Positions 23,551 through 34,800 of a DNA stretch of 64,000 nucleotides are shown here, one piece after another (the first letter of the stretch is position 1; every line of letters begins with the position of its first letter). The DNA is from Actinoplanes nipponensis (GTDB taxonomy: Bacteria > Actinomycetota > Actinomycetes > Mycobacteriales > Micromonosporaceae): positions 1 through 64,000 of the forward strand of contig NZ_BOMQ01000090.1 in NCBI RefSeq assembly GCF_016862275.1, read 5' to 3'. The position numbers and the translations under genes were made by a program. The notes beneath the pieces are model-generated. The model made no database searches, was not told the origin of the DNA, and saw only the letters and a list, made by a program, of their open reading frames with translations.

Positions 23551-25059
23551 ATGAGGCTGTCCACTGTGCCCGGCGTGCTGCTGACCGCAGCCGTCGCGAC
23601 CGCGTCGCTGGCCGCGCCGGCCCCGGCGGGCGCCGCGGTCCCCGCGGCCCTGCGGGCGGCGCCGGCCACCGCCTCGTGCCACCCCGCCGGCGTCACCGCG
23701 GCCGACACCGCGATCGCCCAGCGCCTGCGCCCGGCGATGACCGGGCGGCGGCTCGGCCGGTCCGTGAACGGCTACACCATCTCGTGCGCCCGGGCGATCG
23801 TGGAGCAGGTGAAGCGGCGCGGCCTGCCGGTGCGGGCGGCCGTGATCGCGGTGACCACCGCGATCACCGAGAGCACGCTGCACAACTACACCGTCGCCGT
23901 CGACCACGACAGCCTCGGGCTGTTCCAGCAGCGTCCGTCGATGGGCTGGGGCTGGCCCGAGCAGCTGCTCGACCCCCGCTTCGCCACCGACGCGTTCCTG
24001 GACAAGATGATCCGGCTGCATCCCGGCGACGGCTGGGCGGCCGGGGACATCGGCCAGATCAGCCAGCGGGTGCAGGTCTCGCGCTATCCCGCCGCGTACG
24101 CGCCGGAGGCCAACGACGCCCGGCTGATCGTCGCCCAGCTGTGGAGCGGCCCGGCCGCCGCGCCCCCGCCCGCGCGGCCCGGGCCGGGCGGGAAGAAGGC
24201 CGGCCCGTTCGGCACGACCCTGCTGAAGACCGTGCCGGGCTTCCCGGCGGCGCTCGACCAGCGGCACCAGGTGCTGCTGGCCGACTGGAACGGCGACGGG
24301 GAGTCCGACCTGGTCGTGGTGCAGCCGTCCGGCACGGTCACCGGCAAGACCGAGGTACGCGTCGTGAACGGCGCCTACGACTTCCAGCACCTGCTGCTGA
24401 ACACGGCCACCGCGCTGCCCGCGACCGACACCCCGCCCGACTTCGCCGTGGCCGACTGGAACGCCGACGGCCGCCCCGACCTGCTGGTGATCCAGCGGCC
24501 CGGCCCGGCCGGCGGGCGTACCGTGGTCAAGATCCTCGACGGCGCCTCGTACCTGCAGCGCACCCTGCTGGAGACCGCCACCGCGCTCGGCCCGGCCGAC
24601 GCCTGCCACGCGTTCTCGGTGGCCGAGTGGAACGCCGACGGCCACCCCGACCTGGTCGTGGTGCGGCGGTGCGGCACCGCGAGCGGCAAGACGGAGGTGC
24701 GGGTGCTGGACGGCGCCTCGAACTTCCAGCGCTACCTGCAGGAGAGCGTCACCGCGCTGGGCCGGGCCGGCGCCGACCACTCGTTCGCGGTGGCCGACTG
24801 GAACGGCGACCTCTATCCGGACCTGGTCGTGCTGCGCCGGTCCGGCGCGAAGAGCGAGCGGACCGTGCTCCAGGTGCTCAACGGCGCCACCCGCTTCCGG
24901 AGCTTCCTGGTCAAGAACAGCGTCGCGCCGGTCAGCACGGACGCCCGGCACAGCCTGGCCGTGACGGACTGGAACCAGGACGGCCGGTTCGACCTCGTGG
25001 TGGTGCAGAAGTGGGGCACCGCGGGCGGCCGCACCGAGGCCCGCATCCTCGCCGGTTGA
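23551..25059 (+). CDS. Secreted lysozyme-like protein with FG-GAP/VCBS repeats
   Basis: 502 aa from the ATG at 23551, preceded by GGGGAAG. A signal peptide covers about residues 1-31. Residues of about 45-200 resemble the lysozyme-like helical domain common in actinobacterial secreted hydrolases (AVIAVTTAITESTLHNY, SLGLFQQRPSMGWG, with Glu in ITES as a candidate catalytic acid). After a Pro/Gly linker come five FG-GAP/VCBS repeats of about 60 residues, each with a Ca-binding DWNGDG-type loop: DWNGDGESDLVVV, DWNADGRPDLLVI, EWNADGHPDLVVV, DWNGDLYPDLVVL and DWNQDGRFDLVVV. It probably acts on or binds cell-wall or surface material. Its repeats echo the FG-GAP tail of the next gene. Confidence 0.85.
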   Translation: MRLSTVPGVLLTAAVATASLAAPAPAGAAVPAALRAAPATASCHPAGVTAADTAIAQRLRPAMTGRRLGRSVNGYTISCARAIVEQVKRRGLPVRAAVIAVTTAITESTLHNYTVAVDHDSLGLFQQRPSMGWGWPEQLLDPRFATDAFLDKMIRLHPGDGWAAGDIGQISQRVQVSRYPAAYAPEANDARLIVAQLWSGPAAAPPPARPGPGGKKAGPFGTTLLKTVPGFPAALDQRHQVLLADWNGDGESDLVVVQPSGTVTGKTEVRVVNGAYDFQHLLLNTATALPATDTPPDFAVADWNADGRPDLLVIQRPGPAGGRTVVKILDGASYLQRTLLETATALGPADACHAFSVAEWNADGHPDLVVVRRCGTASGKTEVRVLDGASNFQRYLQESVTALGRAGADHSFAVADWNGDLYPDLVVLRRSGAKSERTVLQVLNGATRFRSFLVKNSVAPVSTDARHSLAVTDWNQDGRFDLVVVQKWGTAGGRTEARILAG

Positions 25060-25106
25060 CGGACCCCCCCCGTTACCCGCGGCCGAGACGGCCCGGACTG
25101 GCGCCG

Positions 25107-25190
25107 CGCCGGATCGCTGACCTGCACCCCGGCGCGGCGAAGACCGACGCCCGCGACGCCGATGCCGCCGCTGTGCTCGCGACAACGTCC
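25107..25190 (+). pseudogene. IS110-family transposase remnant
   Basis: About 28 codons encode RRIADLHPGAAKTDARDADA, which matches the conserved DEDD-domain stretch of IS110-type transposases (LYPGxAKTDARDA). No start, stop or rest of the transposase is present on either side, and the frame breaks within 100 bp. It is a scrap left after deletion. It sits in the 246-bp gap between two convergent genes for secreted FG-GAP proteins, next to a strong terminator. Confidence 0.7.
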
Positions 25191-25255
25191 CCTGCCCACC
25201 TCGGCCAGCTCAACCCTTGGCGCACCCCCGGCCTCGACCGCTGTCCGGGGGCGCA

Positions 25256-25294
25256 CGCGAAGGCCCGGGCAGCCGAGCTGCCCGGGCCTTCGCG
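25256..25294. terminator. Strong bidirectional terminator hairpin
   Basis: A perfect 18-bp stem: left arm 25256-25273 (starts CGCGAAGGCCCGGGC), 3-nt loop CGA, right arm 25277-25294. It lies just downstream of the stop of the minus-strand gene (25306) and 200 bp beyond the plus-strand stop, between convergent genes. The lack of a U-tract is normal for actinomycete terminators. Confidence 0.8.
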
Positions 25295-25305
25295 TCCCGC
25301 CCGGC

Positions 25306-28300
25306 CTACCCGAATGCCTTGATGCCCCGCCAGTCCACCGACAGCACGGTCTTCTGCGCGCCGCCGTAGGTGGTGGTGGCGTGGTAGATCCGGGTCGTGC
25401 CGTCCACCCCGGACACGGCCCACATGTCCGGCACGCGGTCGCCGTTGACGTCCGGGATGCCGATGACCGCGTAGATGTTCGCCGCGCCCCAGCCCGTCCC
25501 GTACTGCACGTCGCCCGCGCGGGAGGCCGCGGCCGTCTTGAGCGAGTCGAGGTTGACGCTGCCCGCGACCGTCCCGGGCTTGCCGTGGCGCAGGTTCATG
25601 ATCCCGGTGTCGAGGTGCCGCCAGGTCAGGTCCGGGGTGCCGTCCAGGTCGATGTCGGCGATGTTGACGATCTCGGCGCGGGCCCAGGCGGTGCCCTCCA
25701 TCAGGGTCGCCTGCTGGAAGCTGCCGCCGGTGTAGCCGCTGAGCAGCCAGAACGCCGTGCCGGCCCGGACGGCCAGGTCGGGCAGCTTGTCGCCGGTGAT
25801 GTCGCCGATCGCCTTGACCTGGGTCCAGGTCGAGGGCGCCGGCGCGTTGGCCGGCAGCAGCACCCGCAGCCGCTGGTCGACGTTGAAGCTGCCGTACCCG
25901 TCGCCGGGGTAGAGCCAGAAGCCGCCGTCGGGGGTGCGGGCGAACAGGTCGGTGGTGCCGTCGCCCGGGTACGCGTCGCCGAACTTGGCGATCAGGGCCG
26001 CCTTGCCGGTGGCCGGGTCCAGCCAGTGGCCGGCCGGGTTGAGCTTGCCGCCGGTGGAGTACGACGCCGCCAGGTTGCCGTACAGCTCGCCGTCCACGTC
26101 GCCGGGCAGCGTGAGGAGCCGGCCGGACGCGTCCACGACCATCAGGTCGGCGCGGCCGTCGCCGCCGACGTCGCCCGGCCCGTCGGCGGTGTCGCGGGGC
26201 GGCACGTAGAAGTGGTAGAGGGTGGCGTCGCTGCGGTTGCCGGCGGCGTCGTAGGCGTACACGACCAGCGTGTTGGGGCCGGAGTGCCGCGGGGCCAGGT
26301 TCTGCACCGTGTAGGTGCCCGTCGTGGTGGTGACCGGGGTCGGGCCGACGTACCCGAAGGAGTACTCGAATTTCTTGGCGTCCGGCGACTTGAAGGTGAC
26401 CGGGCCGGTCGAGCCGAACTTCACCGTGGACCAGGTCGCGCCGTCGGGGGTGGCCTCCAGCCAGACGCTGCTGTCCACGTCGGGCGGGCTGGGTTTGGTG
26501 GCGTCGATGGTGATGAGGCAGGTGTTGGTGCCCGGCGGGTAGTACGTCGACTCCGCGCTCGAGGTGTCCTCGGCCCGGGCCGCCCACGAGTAGGTCGTCT
26601 TGTCCACCAGGGTGGTGGAGGCGATGGTCAGGCTCGCCTTGCCGGTGCTGTCCGGGGTGACGGCCGTGCCGGCGGGCAGCGTGGTGCCGGACTTCCAGAA
26701 CTGGAAGCGCACCTTGCTGAGGTTGCCGTCCGGGTCGGTGGCCTTGACCGACAGCGTGATGTTGGTCTTGGCGACCGTGACACCGAGCGCGCCGGTGGCG
26801 CCGGTCACGCAGGCCCCGCCGGGGGAGGAGACGCCGGTGGTCGGCTCCGGCGGCGGCGTGTTGTAGGTGGCCTCCAGCGTCGCGGTGGTGGCCGCGAACT
26901 TGCGCCAGGTCTGCGTGTCGGTCTCGGTGGTGGCGCGCAGGCCGAGCGTCAGGTTGGTCGCGCCGACGTCGGCGGCCCGCTGGGCGGCGTCCCGGATGTT
27001 GAACGAGACGTAGTCGTCGGCGCAGGAGCTGCCGTAGCCGTACGCGAAGGACTTCTTCTGCTGCAGGGCGGTCCACGCCGGCTGCTTGTTCCAGGTGGTG
27101 CCCGAGGAGATGGCGCCGGTGAACCAGAGCTGGAACTCGCGCGAGGTGCAGGACCACGAGTGGTTGTTGAGCACCTTGAAGGTGGCCGCGCTGACCTCGG
27201 CGTCCTTGATGTTCTTGAAACCCATCCGCCAGAACGAGCGGGCCAGGCCGCCGTTCTCGCTCTCGTAGCCCACCCGGGCGTCGGAGGTGCCGCCGTTGTA
27301 GCTGGTGCCGTTCATGAAGTTGCTGTTCGCGTTCTGCTTGTGCACGAACGTCCAGGCCTGGTCGCCGCTGTTGATCGGCGGGTCGAGGAAGACCGGGAAC
27401 CGGGTCCGGGCGTCGGTGAGCAGGCCGGTGGCCGCGGCGTCGAGGTGCAGGCGCGCGGCGCCGGTGCCGTCGCCGTCGAGGCGGGTCGGCATGGGGGCCT
27501 GGCGGGCGCCGGGCTCCAGGCCGCTGAGGCCGGAGAGCTTCAGCACGTCCGCCGGGGTGGCCGTGGAGGTGCGCGGCGCCTCGGGGGACTCCGGGTCCCG
27601 GCCGGCGGAGTCCCACGCGAACGGGGTGGGGATCGCGCCGATCTCGGCCCGGGTCTTCGCGTCCAGGATCCGCACGCCGCCGGTGGCGGCGTCGCGGCGG
27701 AACACCGCGCCGGCCGACCGCAGCCCGTAGCTGAGCGAGGCGAGCGCTGTGCCGGCCGCGGCCGCGCGGGTCTTCACGATGAGCAGCTGGCCGAAGCCGC
27801 CCTCCGGCCGGGCGACCAGCAGCAGGTCCACGCCGGGCAGCACCTCGGGGTAGAGGGCCCGGGAGCCGTCGAGCACCGGCGCCGGCAGCGTGCCCGGCCA
27901 GGTGTAGGCGATGGTGCGGCCGCCGATCTCCATCTCGGCCAGCACGGTGTCGCCGTCGCCGCCCGGGCGGGCCGCCGGGCCACCGGCGAAGCGTACGGGG
28001 GTGGGCGGGTTGCCCGGCCGCACGCTCAGCCCGTCCGGGGCCTCCCCGGTGCTGGTCAGGTTCATGTCGACCGGGGCCCACCGTCCCTGCGCGTCCTGGG
28101 TGCGCTGGGCCACGGCGTGCACCTGGGTGCGCCGCTGGCCGTCCGGCAGCGCCCAGGTAAGCGACGTGGCGGTGGTGGCGGAGTCGATCAGGACGTCCTT
28201 CTTGGACGCCCGTGCCTCGGTGAGCGCGGCTGCCTCGTCCCGGAACGGCACGGCGCCCGCGCCGGGGACCGGAGGCGTGGCGCGCGACGACGGCCACCAT

Positions 28301-28401
28301 GCCAGGCCGGCGGCGACGAGCGCGGCCACCAGCAGGGCCGAGGTGCAGATCAGCCGGGTACGCGTACGCACGAAGCAACTGAAGAGGCGAGGCACAGTCA
28401 C
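25306..28401 (-). CDS. Large secreted protein with DNRLRE-like and FG-GAP domains
   Basis: 1,031 aa from the GTG at 28401, with GGGAG 9 nt upstream. The N-terminus is a signal or anchor segment (LICTSALLVAALVAAGLAWW). Residues of about 60-330 are a beta-rich region common to actinobacterial secreted giants. Residues of about 340-520 resemble a DNRLRE-type beta-sandwich (GDQAWTFVHKQNANSNF, WSCTSREFQLWFTG, TDTQTWRKFAATTATLEATY). One or two Ig-like/bacterial-adhesion modules follow, and the last 260 residues are FG-GAP repeats (DVGGDGRADLMVV, DITGDKLPDLAVR, DIDLDGTPDLTWR, DVNGDRVPDMWAV). It is divergent from the RHS toxin gene and of similar type, so it may be displayed or secreted with it. No catalytic motif is visible. 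Confidence 0.82.
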   Translation of the reverse strand: MTVPRLFSCFVRTRTRLICTSALLVAALVAAGLAWWPSSRATPPVPGAGAVPFRDEAAALTEARASKKDVLIDSATTATSLTWALPDGQRRTQVHAVAQRTQDAQGRWAPVDMNLTSTGEAPDGLSVRPGNPPTPVRFAGGPAARPGGDGDTVLAEMEIGGRTIAYTWPGTLPAPVLDGSRALYPEVLPGVDLLLVARPEGGFGQLLIVKTRAAAAGTALASLSYGLRSAGAVFRRDAATGGVRILDAKTRAEIGAIPTPFAWDSAGRDPESPEAPRTSTATPADVLKLSGLSGLEPGARQAPMPTRLDGDGTGAARLHLDAAATGLLTDARTRFPVFLDPPINSGDQAWTFVHKQNANSNFMNGTSYNGGTSDARVGYESENGGLARSFWRMGFKNIKDAEVSAATFKVLNNHSWSCTSREFQLWFTGAISSGTTWNKQPAWTALQQKKSFAYGYGSSCADDYVSFNIRDAAQRAADVGATNLTLGLRATTETDTQTWRKFAATTATLEATYNTPPPEPTTGVSSPGGACVTGATGALGVTVAKTNITLSVKATDPDGNLSKVRFQFWKSGTTLPAGTAVTPDSTGKASLTIASTTLVDKTTYSWAARAEDTSSAESTYYPPGTNTCLITIDATKPSPPDVDSSVWLEATPDGATWSTVKFGSTGPVTFKSPDAKKFEYSFGYVGPTPVTTTTGTYTVQNLAPRHSGPNTLVVYAYDAAGNRSDATLYHFYVPPRDTADGPGDVGGDGRADLMVVDASGRLLTLPGDVDGELYGNLAASYSTGGKLNPAGHWLDPATGKAALIAKFGDAYPGDGTTDLFARTPDGGFWLYPGDGYGSFNVDQRLRVLLPANAPAPSTWTQVKAIGDITGDKLPDLAVRAGTAFWLLSGYTGGSFQQATLMEGTAWARAEIVNIADIDLDGTPDLTWRHLDTGIMNLRHGKPGTVAGSVNLDSLKTAAASRAGDVQYGTGWGAANIYAVIGIPDVNGDRVPDMWAVSGVDGTTRIYHATTTYGGAQKTVLSVDWRGIKAFG

Positions 28402-28852
28402 GGCGGTCTACTCCCGTGGGACCAGGCGGAATGGGGACAGCACAGGCGGCCCCGTCCGGCGAATGGCCGGGGCAGAAAGCGCCGACACGATCGCACGGCA
28501 CCCCGGCGGCCCGTCTACCCCGTGACCGTTATCGATCCGTGATGTCGCGTATGGCGACGGATCGACGCCGTCCCATATGGACGCTTCGGCGACTTATACG
28601 GGCCATAGTTAGGCCGGATGTCCGGCATATCCTCAAGATCCATAAACGGCTCAATGTCTGGCGATGATCAAGATCGTGATGTGACCGGGATCACCATGGA
28701 TCGAGGACTGTCACTCTCTGTCACGTTGAGTTTGGCCGCCGGCTGCCGGAGAGTCGCCCCACGCATGCGCCGTGCGTCTCGTCCGGCGGGTGCGTCTCCG
28801 TGTCTCGTGCACTTCTTCTTTTCGTCCTCGCCTGGGTGGGAGTCGACTCGTT
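28402..28852. other. Divergent intergenic region, promoter-bearing
   Basis: This 451-bp gap separates the divergent genes for the DNRLRE/FG-GAP protein and the RHS toxin. No frame reads as coding. From about 28540 to 28740 it is clearly more AT-rich than its surroundings (for example ACTTATACGGGCCATAGTTA) and it holds a short direct repeat TGTCACTCTCTGTCAC at about 28709-28724. Promoters for both genes are expected here, but I cannot place -10/-35 boxes with confidence. Confidence 0.5.
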
Positions 28853-31800
28853 ATGCGTGGAACAGGTCCGCTGTGGTGGCGTGGTCGCCGGCCCCTCGGT
28901 GCCCGCCGGCCAGGCCGTGCCCGTCAGGCGCTCATCCTGGGTCTGTCGGCCACGTTGGTGGCGACCATGCTGCCCACCCGGGCGCTGGGCGTCCCCGGCG
29001 ACGGCATGTCCCGCGAGGACGCCGCGGTCACCCTGCCCAAGCTGCCCACGCCGGCGCCCGCCGGGCAGGACGAGCAGGCCGAGGCCGACCTCACCACCGC
29101 CGACGAGGTGCCGGTCGAGGAGTACCAGCCGACCGCCGTCGCCCCCTGGCAGCAGGACAGCGGCGTGGTCGACCTGACCGGCCTCGAGCCCGGCGCCAGC
29201 AAGCCGGTCGACGACCTGCCGATCGCCCTGGGCGTGCCCGAGGGCGGCGACCCGGCCGCGCTCGCCGGCAGCTGGACCGTGGACCTCGCCGCACCGGAGG
29301 CGTCGCAGGCGTCCGACGTGGCCGGCCTGATCATGAAGATCGTCCCGCCGGCCACCGCCGCGCCGGACGCCGAGGTGGCCCTCAGCGTCGACTACACGAC
29401 CTTCGCCGACCTCTACGGCCCGCAGGCCGCCGACCGGTTCGGCATCGTCGTGCTGCCGGACTGCGTCTACGACGCGCCCGGCACCGGCGAGTGCGCCTCC
29501 ACCGGCGAGACCGGCGAGGAGCCGGCGGGCGGGACCGCCGAGGCCGTGCCCAGCGAGGTACGGATCGAGTCGGCCGCCACCGCGACGACGCTCAGCCGTA
29601 CCGCCTCGGCCACCGCCGCGCCGAAGCGGCGCATCGTCAGCGCCGACGTGCCGCTCGACAAGCTGCTCGACGACTCCGGCACCGGCGGCGCCGGCGGCGG
29701 GGTCACCAGGCGGGCCCTGGCCGGCACGGACGGCGGTGTCGTCGGCGCGATGGACACCGGCGCCTCGGCGGCCGGCGACTTCACCGCCACGCCGCTGCTG
29801 TCGTCCGGCTCGTGGGCGGCGGGCTCGTCCTCGGGCGCGTTCACCTACTCGTACCAGGTGCAGGTGCCGGAGACCGCCGGCGGCCTGATGCCCAAGGTCA
29901 ACCTGGGCTACTCCTCGCAGTCGGTCGACGGGCGCACCTCGGCGACCAACAACCAGGCCTCCTGGATCGGCGACGGCTGGGACTACAGCGCCGGGTCGAT
30001 CACCCGTACGTACGCCAACTGCAAGCAGGATTCCAAGAAGGCCGGCGCCAACAACACCGACCTCAAGACGGCCGACCTGTGCTGGGGTTCCAAGAACGCC
30101 ACCCTGTCGCTCGGCGGCATGAGCACCGAGCTGGTCTGGGACGCCGGCCAGGACAAGTGGGTCACCGCCAACGGCGACGGCTCCGTGATCGAGCAGAAGT
30201 TCGACACCGGCAAGGCCAACGGCGACCAGGACGGCGAGTACTGGATCGTCACCACCCGCGACGGCACGAAGTACCACTTCGGCCTGAACCGGCTGCCCGG
30301 CTGGTCCGACCACGGCGACGACGCCGACGACCCGGTCACCCGGTCCGTGCTGACCGTCCCGGTCTACAGCAACCACGCGGGTGAGCCCTGCTACCGGGGC
30401 TCGACCACCGCCGACTACAAGAAGTCCTTCTGCACCGAGGGCTGGCGCTGGTCGCTGGACTACGTCGAGGACGTGCACGGCAACGCGATGAGCCTGTGGT
30501 GGGCCCAGGAGGAGAACTACTACGCCCGCGGCTTCGACTGGAAGAAGCCGGTCAAGTACCACCGCGGCGGCTACCTCACCCACATCGACTACGGCCAGCG
30601 CCGGGACAGCCTGTTCACGGCGACCGCCCCGGCCCGGGTCGGCTTCTCGGTCGCGGAACGCTGCTACGACAAGGGCGCCGCCACCTGCACCGAGGAGAAC
30701 TTCGCCAGCAAGAACCCCGGCGACTACCGGATCTGGTACGACACGCCCGCCAACCTGCGCTGCGCGGCGCCCACGCCCAAGGTGCTGTGCTGGAACGCCG
30801 CGCCGACCTTCTTCTCCCGCAAGCGGCTCGACAAGATCACCACCTCGGCGCAGCGGCGCACCGACACCACCGCCCGCCAGGTGGTCGACGACTACCAGCT
30901 CAAGCAGTCCTTCCCGATCCTCAAGACCGGACCGAACACCGCGCTCTGGCTGGAGTCGATCACCCGCACCGGCTACGCGCGCAACGGCACCACCGACGAG
31001 AAGGTCACCCTCAACCCGGTGCGCTTCGAGTCCAACGTGGACAACATGCCGAACCGGGTGCTGCGCGGCGCCAACGACCCGCGCCCGGGCTTCTCCCGGC
31101 TGCGCATCGGCCGCGTGATCAACGAGTACGGCGGCGAGACCGTCATCACGTACTCCAAGCCCGAGGGCGCCTGCGCCAGCGGCTCCGGGCTGCCCGGCAA
31201 GAACGACACCGCCGCGCTCAAGAGCAACACCAGGCTGTGCTACCCGGCGTTCTGGCACCCGGACCCGGCGGTCGAGGACATCGACTGGTTCCACAAGTAC
31301 GTGGTCGACAGCGTCGAGGAGCTGCCCGCCGTCGACGGCGCGTTCGGCACCACCACCCGGTACGCCTACGACAAGGCCGGCTGGAAGCTCGCCGAGCAGG
31401 AGTTCACCAAGAAGTCCACCCGCACCTACTCGCAGTTCGCCGGCTTCCAGCAGCTGACCGTGCTGACCGGCGAGGACAACGCGAACTTCGGCGGCAAGCG
31501 CACCAAGTCGGTGACCCGGTACTTCCGCGGCATGGGCGACACGGTGCCGATGGACGACATCACCGGCGCGGAGATCGCCAAGGACCGCGAGCCGTTCGCC
31601 GGCCGGATCGCCGAAGCGCTCACCTACACCTCCGCCGACGACGCCGACGGCGACTGGCTCACCCGGAGCATCACCTATCCGCAGGCCGTCGAGCTGGCCC
31701 GGCGCGACCGCGGCGCCGACGACATCAGCCCGCTCATCGCGTGGCGGGTCCTCGACGCCAAGCAGGTCACCCACACCCGGTCCTCGGGTACCGGCGACGA

Positions 31801-34800
31801 CAAGCGCACCGAGCGCCGGGTCGAGAGCCGCACCAGCTTCGACAACACCTACGGCCTGCCCACCCGGGTCGAGTCGCTGGGCGACACCGGCCGGACCGGT
31901 GACGAGTCCTGCGCCGCGCTCGACTACGTCCACCACACCGGCAAGAACATCATCGGCCTCACCCGGCAGGTTCGGACCAGCCCGACCACCTGTGCCGACG
32001 CCGACTTCGACGACCTGAGCTCGCTGACGTCCGCGCTGCGCACCGGCTACGACGACCAGCCGTACGGCGCGGCGCTGCCCGCCACGACCCGCGGTCTGGC
32101 GACCCAGACCTACTCGCTGAAGGCGGACGGCACCGGCTTCCAGCTCGAGGGCACCACCGCCTTCGACGCGATCGGCCGGGTCACGTCGAAGGCCGACCGG
32201 GACAACCGCGCCTCCACCCTCACCTACGAGCCGGCCACCGGGCAGGCGTTCCGGATCCGGGAGAAGAACCCGCTCCTGCACGAGCAGATCCGCGAGGTGG
32301 AGCCGGGCCGCGGCGTCGGGGTCCGCACCACCGACGCCAACGGGCACGTCAGCGAGGCGCAGTTCGACCCGCTGGGCCGCCTGCGCAAGGCCTGGGGTCC
32401 CGGGCGCGCCACCACCGCGGTGCCGGACTTCGAGGCGATCTACACCACGCCCGACCCGGCGAGCAGCGAGCGCAAGCCGCCCTACGTCACCACCAGGACA
32501 CGCGGACACGAGGGCCGCATCCAGACCTCGGTCACCATCTACGACGGCCTGGGCCGCGCGCGGCAGAGCCAGGAGGAGGCGACCGGTGGCGGCCGCCTGA
32601 TCAGCGACACCCTGTACAACAGCTCGGGCGAGGTCTACGAGACCAACAACGCCTACTACACCGGTGGCACGCCCAGCGGCCAGCTGTTCAAGCCGGACGC
32701 GCCCGTGCCCAACACGACCCGCTACTCCTACGACGGGCTCGGCCGCGTGGTCAGGGAACTGCCCGTGCTGCGCGGCGAGGAGATGCCCGGGCGGGCCACC
32801 AGGTACGAGTACGGCGCGGACTACTCGACGGTCATCAACCCGGCCGGGGCCGCCTCCTACCGGACGTACTCCGACGCCCTGGGCCGCACCACGCGGGTCG
32901 ACACCTTCACCGACGCCGGCCGCACGGCCTTCACCTCGATGGCCTACCAGTACGACGCCCGGAATCAGCTGACCAGGGCGTCCAACTCGGAGAACGCGAA
33001 GCTCTCCTGGTCCTGGACCTACGACCGGCGCGGCCGGCTGATCAACTCCACCGACCCGGACAGCGGGACCACCAGCACCAGCTACGACGACTACGACCGG
33101 CCCCTGACCGCCACCAACGCCCGTGGCGCCACGGTCTGGAACGCCTACGACGCCCTGTCACGGCCGATCGAGCAGCGGTTGGACAACAGCACCGGTCCGC
33201 TGGTGGCCTCCTTCACCTACGACACGGCCCCCGGCGGCAAGGGCCTGCCCGCCGCCTCCACCCGCTACACCGACGGACTGGGCTACACGCAGAGCATCGG
33301 CGGCTACACCGATGACTACCAGCCGACCTCCACCACGCTGACACTGCCGCAGACCGTCGCCGGCACCTGGGGTCTGAAGCCGTCGTACACCTACTCCTAC
33401 GCGTACACCGACACCGGCCTGATGGAGTCGGCGACGCTGCCGGCGGTCGGCGGCTTCACCGAGGAGAAGCTGCTGGTTCGTTACACCAAGGACGGCCTGC
33501 CGCTCTCGGTGTCCGGCAAGGACTGGTACGGCGCCGAGACGGTGTACTCCCCGCACGGCCAGGTGCTGCGCTCGACGCTCGGCGCCCAGCCCTACCGCGT
33601 GTGGGCCCTGTCGAACTACGACGACGCCAGCGGCGCGCTCACCCAGCAGCAGGTGTACCGGGAGAAGTCCGACGACAAGGCCATCGTCGGCGGCAACCTG
33701 GTCTCGCAGCGCTCCTACGGCTACGACGACGCGGGCAACGTCACCACGATCCGCGAGCACGCCGTCGGGATCGAGGAGCGGCAGTGCTTCACGCACGACC
33801 CGCTCGGCCAGCTGAAGAAGGCCTGGACCGCCAAGGACCAGGACTCCTGCTCCGCCGGGCCGCTCGGAGCCGACGGCGCCGTCAACGTGGCCGCGGGCAA
33901 GGACAACACCGGCTACTGGCAGGAGTACGAGTACGACCTGCTCGGCAACCGCAAGAAGCTCGTCCAGAAGGACATCACCGGCGCCACCGCCAAGGACGCC
34001 ACCACGGACTACGGCTACGGCAAGGCGGACGGCAGCCAGCCGGGAACGCTCACCAAGGTCACCAAGAAGTACGTGACCCCGTCCGGCGCCGCGGTCACGG
34101 CCGAGGCCGAGCGGCTCTACGAGCTGACCGGTGAGACCAAGCTGGTGACGTCGCAGCAGAACGGCGACAAGCAGGAGCTGGCCTGGACCCACGACGGCCG
34201 GATCGATCGGATCTCCGGTCAGGGCGAGAACGGCAAGACGTCCTACGTCGGCCTGGCCAGCAAGTGCCTCGACCTCAAGTCCGCCCTGCCGGTGGCGGCC
34301 CAGCCGATCCAGCTGTACACCTGCAACGGCGGCCTCGCCCAGAAGTGGCGCTTCGCGCCGACCCCGGGTCAGGCCGACGCCAACCTGGGCGCCATGGTCA
34401 TCCACGACGGCTGGTGCCTGCAGCCGGCCGGCACCACGGCCGGGTCGCTCGTCCAGCTGCAGAAGTGCGACGGCTCGGCCGCCCAGCAGGTGCGCCGGCT
34501 GGCGGCCACCAACCAGCTCAGCCACGTCGCCTCCGGCCTGTGCGTCGCCGTGAAGGACGGCGCCACCACGGACGCGACGCCCGTCGTGCTCGCGACCTGC
34601 GCCGGCACCGCCACCGCCCAGCAGTGGCAGGCGCAGAACGAGACCCGGCACATCTACGCCCCGGACGGCAGCCGCCTGCTGACGGTCCAGGGCAAGCAGG
34701 CGACCCTGTTCCTGGGCGAGGCCCAGCTCACCGTCCAGCAGGGCGGCGCGCCGGTCAACACGCAGCGTTCGTACCCGTCGCCGGGCGGCACGGTGATCCG

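Noticed and set aside
25256..25294. Phage or element attachment site
   Set aside because: It is a perfect hairpin between convergent stops with no integrase or duplicate copy; a terminator is simpler.
28721..32509. A 1,262-residue minus-strand open frame opposite the RHS gene
   Set aside because: Valine/glycine-rich shadow without domains; the RHS frame is clearly real.
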